A DNA stretch of 64,000 nucleotides from CANMIH01 sp049116335 (GTDB lineage: Bacteria; Pseudomonadota; Alphaproteobacteria; Rhodobacterales; Rhodobacteraceae). The translations under genes were made by a program, and so were the position numbers. Where the stretch lies: contig JAGDYZ010000016.1 in assembly GCA_049116335.1 (NCBI GenBank), forward strand, positions 221,719-285,718, written 5' to 3'. The notes under the pieces were generated by a model. The model ran no database searches. It was not told where the DNA came from and worked only from the letters and a program-made list of their open reading frames with translations. Shown in pieces: positions 1-7,054 of this stretch (the first letter of the stretch is position 1; each line of letters opens with the position of its first letter).

Positions 1-147
1 TGCCTCAGCACGCAGGGCATCGCTTGAAACCGCATCGATGCTGCCATCGTCGTGCAGCACCAGCCGTCCTGTTGCCTTGGCCTTCTGGATTGCACCGCGT
101 GAAAGACCAACACGGGTGGCGTATTGGCGCTCGCTCAAACCCTCCAT
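1..147 (-). CDS. Terminase small subunit-like / DNA-packaging protein, N-terminal 49 residues (runs off left edge)
   Basis: Reading from an ATG at 147 leftward, the frame stays open for exactly 49 codons to the window edge. It begins MEGLSERQYATRVGLSRGAI and continues with a Gly-Arg-Leu-Val-Leu segment and an Asp-Gly-Ser-Ile-Asp segment. This resembles the winged-helix N-terminus of the Nu1-like 'elements of external origin' proteins that precede the large terminase in alphaproteobacterial prophages. The helix-turn-helix would bind packaging DNA. It points away from the rest of the window, so it probably starts the packaging/structural operon. The assignment rests on remembered family resemblance and only a third of the protein. 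Confidence 0.6.
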   Translation of the reverse strand, partial: MEGLSERQYATRVGLSRGAIQKAKATGRLVLHDDGSIDAVSSDALRAEA

Positions 148-293
148 TGCGCGCTCCGATTATCATTCAAAATCATGTGCTTATGTCGTTGATAAGCCTC
201 CGCAGTAGAGCGAATGTGGTCTCACGAAAACGATGCAACTCACCACCGCGCTCAAGCAGCGCAGCGGTCGCGCAAAACCAAGGAGCCGCCACG

Positions 294-563
294 ATGACCC
301 GCTTGAACCCGATCACCACGCCTCGCCACCAACTGCGCGCCGAGAAAGCCGCGCGAAACCGCGAAGCTGCGATCAACGCCTTCATCGGCAAGAAGGCCGA
401 GGTCGACGACATGCTCGCCCGGCTTCAGAGCCTCAGCGACGAGCATTTCAACTGCCAACCCGACGAAATCAACTGGGGCCATGTTGGCACCCTTGAGCAT
501 TACGCCAGCCTGCTGAAGCGCATCACCGACAGCGCCTTCAGCGAAGGCGAGCACGCGGAGTAA
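294..563 (+). CDS. Small phage protein, unknown function (89 aa)
   Basis: I do not recognise a named family. The protein is mostly helical and charged, with an Arg/Lys-rich N-terminus (residues 5 to 22) and an acidic C-terminal half. The ATG at 294 is chosen because AAGGAG lies 9 bases upstream; a longer in-frame extension to position 24 overlaps the divergent gene at 1-147 and looks non-coding. It is the first of three small rightward genes (to 1120) that converge on the long leftward operon. The next gene starts 5 bases after its stop, so the two are probably co-translated. Confidence 0.6.
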   Translation: MTRLNPITTPRHQLRAEKAARNREAAINAFIGKKAEVDDMLARLQSLSDEHFNCQPDEINWGHVGTLEHYASLLKRITDSAFSEGEHAE

Positions 564-568
564 GCGCC

Positions 569-787
569 ATGGAAACCAGCACAATTCGTATCGCAATTCG
601 TAAACTGCCCGATCAATTCGATCGCAGCCGCATCACCACAGTCCTTGACGAGATCGAATGCGCCTTAATGGACGACGGTGGCGTTTATGTTCGCGCCTAC
701 GCCGACAGCATGACGATCACCATCGAGGTGCCCACCAATCAACTGATCGACGCAGCCGCCTGTCTGAAAGACATCGGTCTGGTCTGA
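569..787 (+). CDS. Small phage protein, unknown function (72 aa)
   Basis: No family is recognised. The sequence alternates strands and one helix, ending in a stretch (SMTITIEVPTNQLIDAAACL) that reads like a small alpha/beta fold. The ATG at 569 follows the previous stop by 5 bases, with GGAG overlapping the upstream stop codon, so it is likely translated as a pair with the 89-aa gene. Nothing suggests secretion or membrane insertion. Confidence 0.55.
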   Translation: METSTIRIAIRKLPDQFDRSRITTVLDEIECALMDDGGVYVRAYADSMTITIEVPTNQLIDAAACLKDIGLV

Positions 788-809
788 ACTGCACAGACCT
801 CAAGATTTA

Positions 810-825
810 CCCCGCGCTCGCGGGG
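810..825 (+). other. GC-rich hairpin between small phage genes
   Basis: CCCCGCG and CGCGGGG form a perfect 7-bp stem with a 2-base loop, starting 22 bases after the stop of the 72-aa gene. No T-run follows, so a classical intrinsic terminator is not supported. It could stabilise an mRNA end or separate translation of the DUF3489 gene. Confidence 0.35.
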
Positions 826-877
826 CCTGTCTCGGTAGAAGGACGCATGTCGCGATCCTCAAATACTGGAGACACTT

Positions 878-1120
878 ATGGCTCAGAAATCCACACCGAA
901 AACAACCGCTACGGCCTCGCACCAGACGAAGCAGCAGATCGTGATTGACCTCCTACGTCGGCCTGAAGGCGCGACCATCGAAGAGATCGCCAATGCCACC
1001 GAGTGGCAATCGCATACGGTGCGCGGCGCCATGTCCGGCGCGCTCAAGAAAAAGCTAGGCCTCGCAATCACCTCGGAAAAGGTGGAGGAGCGCGGACGCG
1101 TCTATCGTATCGAAGACTGA
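878..1120 (+). CDS. DUF3489 domain-containing protein (80 aa)
   Basis: Residues 18 to 78 match the DUF3489 pattern: an LLRRPEGATIEEIANATEW segment, then SHTVRGAMSGALKKKLGL and a final EERGRVYRI strand. The fold is expected to be a winged helix, so DNA binding is plausible, but no biochemical role is established. The N-terminal 17 residues are Lys/Thr-rich and probably disordered. The start has GGAG 7 bases upstream. Its 3' end overlaps the convergent DUF7220 gene by 19 bases. DUF3489 genes are common passengers of alphaproteobacterial prophages and genomic islands. Confidence 0.8.
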   Translation: MAQKSTPKTTATASHQTKQQIVIDLLRRPEGATIEEIANATEWQSHTVRGAMSGALKKKLGLAITSEKVEERGRVYRIED

Positions 1121-1422
1121 TCCCGCGCCGCTGTACCGCTGAAGTCGCGGCGGTAAGGGAGCCTTGCGCGAACGGAGCCGTCGCTTGTCTGGAGTGGCGG
1201 CTTTGTCGTTCGGACCCGAATGGCCTCGAACACCCGCCGCAGCACATAGGAACGCACGATGCTGACGACGGTAAAGACCGCCCCCATTTGCAGGTTCTGC
1301 GCCAGCGTCGTGTGCAGCCCAAACATCGGGAAGATCATGGTCTGCGTCAGCACAGCGACGCCGTAGCCCACCGCAACATTCGCAATCGCTTCACAAAATG
1401 ACATCAGACGGGATTGCCTCAT
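1102..1422 (-). CDS. DUF7220-like membrane protein (106 aa)
   Basis: The first 70 residues carry two hydrophobic segments, about 9 to 32 and 40 to 60, with a conserved-looking SFCEAIANVAVGYGVAV start and a VSIVRSYVLRRVFEAIR end. This is the pattern of the small phage family DUF7220, expected in the inner membrane. Residues 71 to 106 are Arg-rich and may be a neutral extension. The start codon overlaps the stop of the methyltransferase gene as ATGA, so the two are translationally coupled. Its function is unknown. Confidence 0.7.
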   Translation of the reverse strand: MRQSRLMSFCEAIANVAVGYGVAVLTQTMIFPMFGLHTTLAQNLQMGAVFTVVSIVRSYVLRRVFEAIRVRTTKPPLQTSDGSVRARLPYRRDFSGTAARDQSSIR

Positions 1423-2678
1423 TGGCCGCTCCGCTCTGAGCGCAGGTCATCAAAACTGGTTCCGGCGCCTTCAAGAACAGCGCGTTGGCCACTGAACCTC
1501 TGCCAGCGCTCTAAGGCGACATCGACATACGCCGGATTAAGCTCAATCCCGTAGCAGACCCGCCCCGTGGTTTCCGCCGCGATTAGCGTAGTGCCCGAGC
1601 CCATAAAAGGCTCGTAGACAGCTTGGCCCTGGCTGGAATTGTTCAGGATCGGACGGCGCATACATTCGACGGGCTTCTGGGTGCCGTGTACGGTTTCAGC
1701 ATCCTGATCCTTGTTCGCGATCTGCCAAAGCGTCGTTTGTTTGCGATCGCCCGCCCAATGGCCCTTGCCGGTTTTCTTCACCGCATAAAGGCACGGCTCG
1801 TGCTGCCAGTGATAATCGCCGCGGCTCAGCACCAGGCGATCCTTGGCCCAGATGATCTGCGACCGGATATTGAAACTGGAGGCCTCTAAGCTCTCGGCAA
1901 CGGTGGTCGCATGCAATGCGCCATGCCAGACATAGGCCACATCGCCAGGGAAGAGCACCCAGGCCTCACGCCAATCAGCCCGGTCATCATTTAGTACCTT
2001 GCCGGTACGTTTTGTTGCGGCGGCTCCTGCCTTGTTACGCCAGCCCGGATCGTATTCGACGCCGTAAGGCGGATCGGTCACCATCAGCTGCGGTTTCACA
2101 TCACCGAGCAGACGATCGACATCGGTGGCCACGGTCGCGTCACCGCAGAGCAGCCGATGTTTGCCGAGCACCCAAAGATCGCCCGGACGGCTGATTGGGG
2201 TCTCGGGGGCCTCGGGAACATCGTCCTCGCCCTCGCGAGAGGCTGTTTCAGGATCAACGTCTCCGGCCAACAGCGCTTCGAGTTCAGCGTCATCAAAGCC
2301 GATGAGCGAGAGATCGTAGTCCTCTGCCAGCAGGTCGTTCAGCTCGGCCGATAGCAGCGCCTCGTCCCAAGTACCAAGTTCCGTCAGCTTGTTGTCCGCG
2401 ATCCGGTAGGCCCGACGCTGTGCTTCGGTCAGATGTCCCAGCACGATCACGGGGGCCTCAAGCAGCCCCAGCTGTGTGGCGGCAAGCACCCGGCCATGGC
2501 CTGCGATCAATTCTCCATCATCCGCGACCAGGCACGGAACGGTCCAGCCAAACTCGGCCATGCTGGCCGCGATCTTTGCAACCTGATCCGCGCCATGCAT
2601 CTTTGCGTTCTTCGCATAAGGCTGGAGCTTAGCAAGCGGCCAAGTCTCGATTGCGTCGGGGGCAAAGCTCAGGGTCAT
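1419..2678 (-). CDS. ParB/Srx-domain DNA methyltransferase (419 aa)
   Basis: Residues 10 to 100 form a ParB N-terminal-like domain (PYAKNAKMHGADQVAKIA, then ELIAGHGRVLAA). Residues 165 to 410 form an N6-adenine or N4-cytosine methyltransferase. Motif IV is DPPY at 202-205 and the S-adenosylmethionine motif is FMGSGT at 358-363, so the order is beta class. No restriction enzyme lies nearby, so it is an orphan modifier, probably protecting or marking the element's DNA. The ParB domain may bind DNA or nucleotide; this is inferred from the family. It ends in ATGA overlap with the DUF7220 gene. Confidence 0.9.
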   Translation of the reverse strand: MTLSFAPDAIETWPLAKLQPYAKNAKMHGADQVAKIAASMAEFGWTVPCLVADDGELIAGHGRVLAATQLGLLEAPVIVLGHLTEAQRRAYRIADNKLTELGTWDEALLSAELNDLLAEDYDLSLIGFDDAELEALLAGDVDPETASREGEDDVPEAPETPISRPGDLWVLGKHRLLCGDATVATDVDRLLGDVKPQLMVTDPPYGVEYDPGWRNKAGAAATKRTGKVLNDDRADWREAWVLFPGDVAYVWHGALHATTVAESLEASSFNIRSQIIWAKDRLVLSRGDYHWQHEPCLYAVKKTGKGHWAGDRKQTTLWQIANKDQDAETVHGTQKPVECMRRPILNNSSQGQAVYEPFMGSGTTLIAAETTGRVCYGIELNPAYVDVALERWQRFSGQRAVLEGAGTSFDDLRSERSGQ

Positions 2679-3104
2679 AATGTTCAGGGCGCCTCAATGG
2701 GGTGGACCCCTGGGTTCCGGATACCAGCAACCAGCTTGGACTCCACGAAGGGTCCAGCGGCGGCCAAGGCATCCAGCTCCAAGGGTTTGTTTAATTGTGA
2801 TTTTTGTCAGATCGCGGGTGGATACCCGCTGGGGTGGCTTCCCAAAAAACGGGCCCTGTCGCTAGCGATATTGCGCGCCTCGCCCCCCCGTATACGTTTG
2901 GGGCCAGGAAGGACCCGCGAATTCAGAGGGTTAGTGCGCTGGATGCCAGCTGGACCCCTGGTTGGACGCCAGGAGCCAGCGGAGTATCCACCAACAAAAA
3001 CGGGGAGAGCCGTCTTCCAACGCACTCTCCCCATTATGCCCTACGGATAGCACGAAACTGTTGCATGTGTCGAACACAAAAGTGTTGCAACACATTGGAC
3101 TCAT
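2679..3104. other. Non-coding gap with direct and inverted repeats
   Basis: No convincing gene is present. TGGACCCCTGG occurs at 2703-2713 and again at 2951-2961. GGTGGATAC at 2817-2825 is matched by its reverse complement GTATCCACC at 2984-2992. GCGGGT and ACCCGC flank GGAT at 2815-2830. A 75-codon leftward frame (2807-3034) exists but is Arg/Gly/Pro-rich with no recognisable domain. The repeats could be protein-binding sites or a packaging/replication signal. Confidence 0.45.
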
Positions 3105-3485
3105 TCACACATTCAGGCGCGACGCGATCTTGGTCAGGGCAAGCTTGTGCTTGCGCCATGCCGTCGTGCGGTCAACGCCAAGTTCACCGCTAAGCTGCTT
3201 CCAGGGCACACGAGCCGCCCGCGACCAGATCAGCTTGCGCTCAGCCTCTTCAATCCAAAGCACCCAATCGAAAGTCTGCTCGAGCCGTGTGATCGACGCC
3301 GCCGACGGCCAGACGCGCATGGGTTGCGGCTCCATTGCTGCGATCTCGCGGCTGGTCCGCGCAATGTCAGGCCAGGCGTTGAAGTAGCCCTTTGCCTTGA
3401 CCGGTGGCAGCTTTCGCAGCGTGCGGAACGCTTCTTCGAAATGATCCGCGACATCGTCGGCGGTCCAGATCTTTTTCTCACCCAT
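3105..3485 (-). CDS. DUF6362 family phage protein (126 aa)
   Basis: The protein starts MGEKKIWTADDVADHFEEAF and contains a conserved-looking segment with WPDIART near residue 40 and RLEQTFDWVLWIEE near residue 68. A C-terminal helix-turn-helix follows, LSGELGVDRTTAWRKHKLAL, at about 98 to 117. That arrangement matches DUF6362, found in alphaproteobacterial prophages. The helix-turn-helix suggests DNA binding, perhaps regulating late genes; this is inference. The ATG at 3485 is preferred over a longer extension because the upstream residues belong to the overlapping 65-aa gene. Confidence 0.75.
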   Translation of the reverse strand: MGEKKIWTADDVADHFEEAFRTLRKLPPVKAKGYFNAWPDIARTSREIAAMEPQPMRVWPSAASITRLEQTFDWVLWIEEAERKLIWSRAARVPWKQLSGELGVDRTTAWRKHKLALTKIASRLNV

Positions 3486-3675
3486 GGTGCACCTCCCCTG
3501 TGGGGCGTGCCCCATAGAGTTTTGTGCCCAATTGCTCGACCAGTTCACGTTCCGGCCAGGTCAGGCGTTGATCGTCGATGCTGACAGCCAGCACGCCTTG
3601 TTCGTGCCAACCGTCCCGTTTGACCTGATCGGGATCGCGGCGATGTCCGCCATAACCTTTGGGGGTGAATCTCAT
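3478..3675 (-). CDS. Small phage protein, unknown function (65 aa)
   Basis: A compact basic protein beginning MRFTPKGYGGHRRDPDQVKR, followed by WHEQGVLAVSIDD and a C-terminal WPERELVEQLGTKLYG helix. I do not recognise a named domain. It is embedded in the operon: the start overlaps the resolvase stop as ATGA, and its stop overlaps the DUF6362 start by 8 bases. That coupling supports it being real. It could be a small partner of the resolvase. Confidence 0.6.
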   Translation of the reverse strand: MRFTPKGYGGHRRDPDQVKRDGWHEQGVLAVSIDDQRLTWPERELVEQLGTKLYGARPTGEVHHG

Positions 3676-4160
3676 GCCACACCTCCCCGGCTCTCGATGG
3701 CCCAGTGCAGGATGGCAATGGCATCGGCTTCATTGTCATCAGCGGGGCTGAACCCGCGCGCCTGGGCGGCGGCGATCATTGCGACCTTGTTGGCGTTGCC
3801 CTTGCCGGTGGCGTGACGCTTGATGGTGCCGACGGGCACGCCCTCATAGGGAATGCCCCTTAGCTCGCCCCAGCTTGTCAGCGACGCCATCAGGCCGCCA
3901 TAGACATGGGCCGCGTCAGTACCGGCATGACGACGAACTTCTTCGAACCAGATTGTTGCAATCGGTCCAGACAGCCGATCGAGTTCCGTTAGCCAGTTGG
4001 TGAAGCGCAAATAACGCATGCCACCACCGTCATAACGGCCGGGCTTGAAGCTGGCGGTGCCGCTGGTGATCAGGCCATCAAAGTCACGGATGGCCCAGCC
4101 GGTGGTCGTGCCGAGATCGAGCGCAAGTATACAGCGCGGGGTATCTGTGGGTTGGGTCAT
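3672..4160 (-). CDS. RuvC-like crossover junction endonuclease (162 aa)
   Basis: The RNase H-fold resolvase pattern is visible. Asp15 lies in ALDLGTTTGWA, a Glu pair lies at 73-74 in WFEEVRRH, and an acidic cluster DDNEADA at 141-147 precedes the last helix. The VGTIKRHATGKGNANKVAM stretch before it is typical of phage RuvC-type proteins. It should cut Holliday junctions or branched phage DNA with Mg2+. The length suits the family (150 to 175 aa). It is the first gene downstream of the iteron-like repeat region and is coupled to the 65-aa gene by ATGA. Confidence 0.85.
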   Translation of the reverse strand: MTQPTDTPRCILALDLGTTTGWAIRDFDGLITSGTASFKPGRYDGGGMRYLRFTNWLTELDRLSGPIATIWFEEVRRHAGTDAAHVYGGLMASLTSWGELRGIPYEGVPVGTIKRHATGKGNANKVAMIAAAQARGFSPADDNEADAIAILHWAIESRGGVA

Positions 4161-4283
4161 GTAGACCTCCTCTTCGATTTGATGAGCGAGGCGAGAGGGC
4201 TGGCCGGTGAAGGGTGCGGTCTCGCCAGGCCCCGAAGGGTGGTCTGGTCAGGTCAGGCGCGGGGCGACGAGGTCGCCCGGCAG

Positions 4284-4544
4284 ATCTTTCAAAACATTCA
4301 GGGAGGGCTCTTGAAAGATTTCCGCCCCTAAGTCGTTGTCCTGTATGTATAATATATAATCTTTCAATTATTCAATATTTCAATGGGTACCTCTCTCTTA
4401 ATATTTAAACGCGCGCGTACGCGTATGGGGATAAGGGGTCCTCTTGAAAGATTGAAGGATTTGAAAGATTTCTTTTGTCCGTTTTAAATCATGGCTTTAT
4501 CCCTAATACCTGCTTCAAAATCAGCTTCAGTGGGTTTGAAGGAT
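4284..4544. repeat. Iteron-like cluster of TTGAAAGATT repeats
   Basis: Exact or one-off copies of TTGAAAGATT occur at 4284-4292 (reverse), 4311-4319, 4358-4367 (reverse), 4444-4453 and 4461-4470. Variant copies (TTGAAGGAT) lie at 4452-4460 and 4536-4544. The first two form a 9-bp inverted repeat around 18 bases. The region 4340-4400 is notably AT-rich in a GC-rich element. It fills the 390-base gap between the primase stop and the resolvase start, the place where a replication origin or a replication-protein operator would be expected. The function is inferred. Confidence 0.65.
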
Positions 4545-4550
4545 CTCCCG

Positions 4551-6830
4551 TCACTCGCCAAACCGCGCGAGCCTGTACACCATGGCCTGCTTGGTCGATG
4601 AGCCGCGCATGCCCGTCGTGACATCCCCGCTTTCGATCAATGTCAGCAGGATCTCATCACGGTCACGCGACTTGAGCCATTGTGAGGCGCGCGTGATTTC
4701 GGATTTGGCGATGCCTTTCGCACCTGCCGCTCGAATGATCTCCTTCAACCGCTTGAGATGCGCTTCCGTCTCGGTGTCCGCGACATGGCGTTCAACAGCC
4801 TCCATGGTCCGCCGCGCATAATGGCGCACAAAATCGATCGCCCAGTCTGCTGCCGACAGATTGATCTCAGGGTTTGTCGGATCGCGCCCAACCGCCACAA
4901 TCAGCGCCAGTTTCAACGCGTTCTCCCCAATTCGGGCCAGGATCGCCGTGAAGGCTGTTCCGCTTGCCGCGCGCAACTCACCCGTAAGCTCTGCGCTGAG
5001 CAGCCGAAACCGGGCCCGTGCCTCCTCGGTCATGGGCACGATAGTCGGGTTCACAGCGGTGTTCTGATCGGCCGTCTTGCCCGCAAGATTGCCTTTCTGG
5101 TGCCCACCACCAGAGGCCACGCTTTGCAACCCGGCGATCAGCGCGGGATCAGCCTGGCGCATGCCCACGGCGATATTTTCGTCCGGATAATCCTCATCAC
5201 TCGGCAAGATCAGAAAGCGGGCCAGCGAGCCGTCGACGACGTTTGCGCCCTGCAATGCACCCCAGAAGTGCAAAGGCGTCGTAGTGCCATAGACACTCAA
5301 GCAGGGTTGATTGATATCCCGCCGCTCGTTTGAGCCATCACGGTTGGCATATTCCGCACCAAGGAAAATCCCGCCCGCGGCCGTGTAAAGCTCGGTCATG
5401 TTGTCGAGGATTTCGGTGATATGGCGTGGACTGCGCCGCCGGTCGGCCGCCGCTGCCAAGAACATACCAAACTCATCGATCTGGAAGAGGATCGCAGGCT
5501 GGCGGTGCAGCGCGGTCAAAAGCCCCGCACCGGAGGCGATCTTGTTGCCACCGAGATGATGGGCCAGCCCCGCCTCGAAAAAGACCTCGTTGATGATCTC
5601 GCGGGCGTGGTTCTTGCCTGATCCGCTATCCGCAATGCCCACGACATACAGGTTCGAGCGCAGGTTACTCTCGGTGCGATACTGCCGTCCCATGAGCGCA
5701 CCAATCGCGCAAAGGCTGGCGCCGAGCGACAAAAGCGGCTGCGGACGCCGGGCTGTCGACAGCATGTAGTCGGTCAGATCCCCCACCAATCCATCGGGCA
5801 TGATTAGCGTGAATGGCGAGGTGGCTGGAGGGTCTTGATCACCCTCGGCTTGTTCTCCCAGCTTGGACAACAGCCCCGCCGCTGGGTGCTCGCCATCACA
5901 GGCCACAGCACCGTCCAGGCATAGCGAGGCATCAGGTTGCCATCCGCGCTCCATCGCGAGATGATAGATCGTGCCGGCGCCAATCCGGTCCGGTTTGAAG
6001 CTGGCCCAGGCCTTCATTGTGGTGCTGGGCACATCCTTGGCCGCCTGCGCTGACCAGCCAGCGAAGATATCGCCCCCAGCCCCACCAAGCGCGCCCTTCA
6101 GCGCCATACCAATCCGCACCCAGCTGTCATAATCCAATTCCGCATTTGGCAGCCATGTCAGCGCGGCCTCAATGGCGGGCACTGTTCCCATTTGGCTGTG
6201 GGCCTGCAGGTGCTCCGTGGCAGGTGATGCTGTCGCAAGGCCACGTTGCCGCAGATGTCCGGGCAACAGCGCATAGGCCTCATCGAGAAAGGCGCGTGCC
6301 ATCTCTGCGGTGATTTCAGGCAGCTCCGTGATATCGAGATCAGCCAACCCTTCCTCTGGCCAGGCATAGGGCGCGCCCGTGTCCGGGTGGTTGGCGTAGG
6401 CCACGAACTGCTGACCCAGACAAAGCACCTCCAGCGGATGACGCTTAATGCCCCGGAATGGGGTTTCTGTGCGATACATCAGCATTCGTTTAGGCGCCTT
6501 GCCGATGCGCAGCGCGGGCGTGTCCCCCAGCCGTTCGCGCGCCAATCGCTCGATCCGGAGCGCAAGTTCTGCGTCCTCAACAACGTCGATATCGACGGCC
6601 GCAACCGCACCGCCAACAAGCCCGACGCCACACTCGGGCCAGGCCGACCACGTCGTCACCTCCACCTCCGTGGTCGGGCGCTCGGTGTGCCGGTTCCATT
6701 CTGGATAGTCCGCCCACGCCCCACGCTTGAACTGCCCGGGCTTTTTGGTGCCCGGACCGATCGGCAGGATGCCATAGCCATTGGTGACCAGCCGTGCGCC
6801 GAAGCGCGCCATATAAGATGTATTTGCCAT
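4551..6830 (-). CDS. Bifunctional primase-polymerase / DUF3987 helicase (759 aa)
   Basis: Residues 10 to 190 form a prim-pol domain with AVDIDV near 78-83 and CLGQQFVAYANHPDTG near 137-152. Residues 218 to 295 look like PriCT-2 (LPNAELDYDSWVRIGMALK). Residues 345 to 620 are a DUF3987 helicase-type ATPase, with Walker A GIADSGSGKN at 398-407 and Walker B ILFQIDE at 447-453. It should prime and unwind DNA for element replication. The ATG at 6830 overlaps the preceding stop as TGATG, which fixes the start; an extension to 6905 is rejected. Iteron-like repeats follow its stop. Confidence 0.9.
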   Translation of the reverse strand: MANTSYMARFGARLVTNGYGILPIGPGTKKPGQFKRGAWADYPEWNRHTERPTTEVEVTTWSAWPECGVGLVGGAVAAVDIDVVEDAELALRIERLARERLGDTPALRIGKAPKRMLMYRTETPFRGIKRHPLEVLCLGQQFVAYANHPDTGAPYAWPEEGLADLDITELPEITAEMARAFLDEAYALLPGHLRQRGLATASPATEHLQAHSQMGTVPAIEAALTWLPNAELDYDSWVRIGMALKGALGGAGGDIFAGWSAQAAKDVPSTTMKAWASFKPDRIGAGTIYHLAMERGWQPDASLCLDGAVACDGEHPAAGLLSKLGEQAEGDQDPPATSPFTLIMPDGLVGDLTDYMLSTARRPQPLLSLGASLCAIGALMGRQYRTESNLRSNLYVVGIADSGSGKNHAREIINEVFFEAGLAHHLGGNKIASGAGLLTALHRQPAILFQIDEFGMFLAAAADRRRSPRHITEILDNMTELYTAAGGIFLGAEYANRDGSNERRDINQPCLSVYGTTTPLHFWGALQGANVVDGSLARFLILPSDEDYPDENIAVGMRQADPALIAGLQSVASGGGHQKGNLAGKTADQNTAVNPTIVPMTEEARARFRLLSAELTGELRAASGTAFTAILARIGENALKLALIVAVGRDPTNPEINLSAADWAIDFVRHYARRTMEAVERHVADTETEAHLKRLKEIIRAAGAKGIAKSEITRASQWLKSRDRDEILLTLIESGDVTTGMRGSSTKQAMVYRLARFGE

Positions 6831-7054
6831 CAGAACGGCACCTCCGGGGTCATAGCGTCGAGCCGAGTGCGGTCTTGTCCCGCCAGCGCGCGCAGTTGAT
6901 CGCAATATCCGGTAATGACCGCATCAAGGAAGCGATCCCACTCGGTCTCAGTCAGGGTGGCGAGATCCGATTTGCCGATACTCTCGAGGTATTCGCCACC
7001 ATATTGGCCGCCAACGCTCATAGCCTGCATTTCATTTGGGGTGGGATCGATCAT
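6830..7054 (-). CDS. DUF6511-like phage protein (74 aa)
   Basis: An acidic helical protein starting MIDPTPNEMQAMSVGGQYGG, with LTETEWDRFLDAVITGYCDQL near residues 33 to 53. I associate it with DUF6511, which accompanies phage primases in Rhodobacterales. It overlaps the helicase stop by ATGA at its start and the primase start by one base at its end. This coupling suggests a replication accessory role. No catalytic residues are visible. Confidence 0.65.
   Translation of the reverse strand: MIDPTPNEMQAMSVGGQYGGEYLESIGKSDLATLTETEWDRFLDAVITGYCDQLRALAGQDRTRLDAMTPEVPF

Noticed and set aside
24..293. N-terminal extension of the 89-aa gene to position 24
   Set aside because: It overlaps the start of the leftward terminase-like gene, is Arg/Pro/His-rich without domain signs, and a good ribosome site lies just before 294.
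2433..3050. Rightward 205-codon frame across the methyltransferase N-terminus and the gap
   Set aside because: It is antisense to the methyltransferase over its first 245 bases and has no domain-like content.
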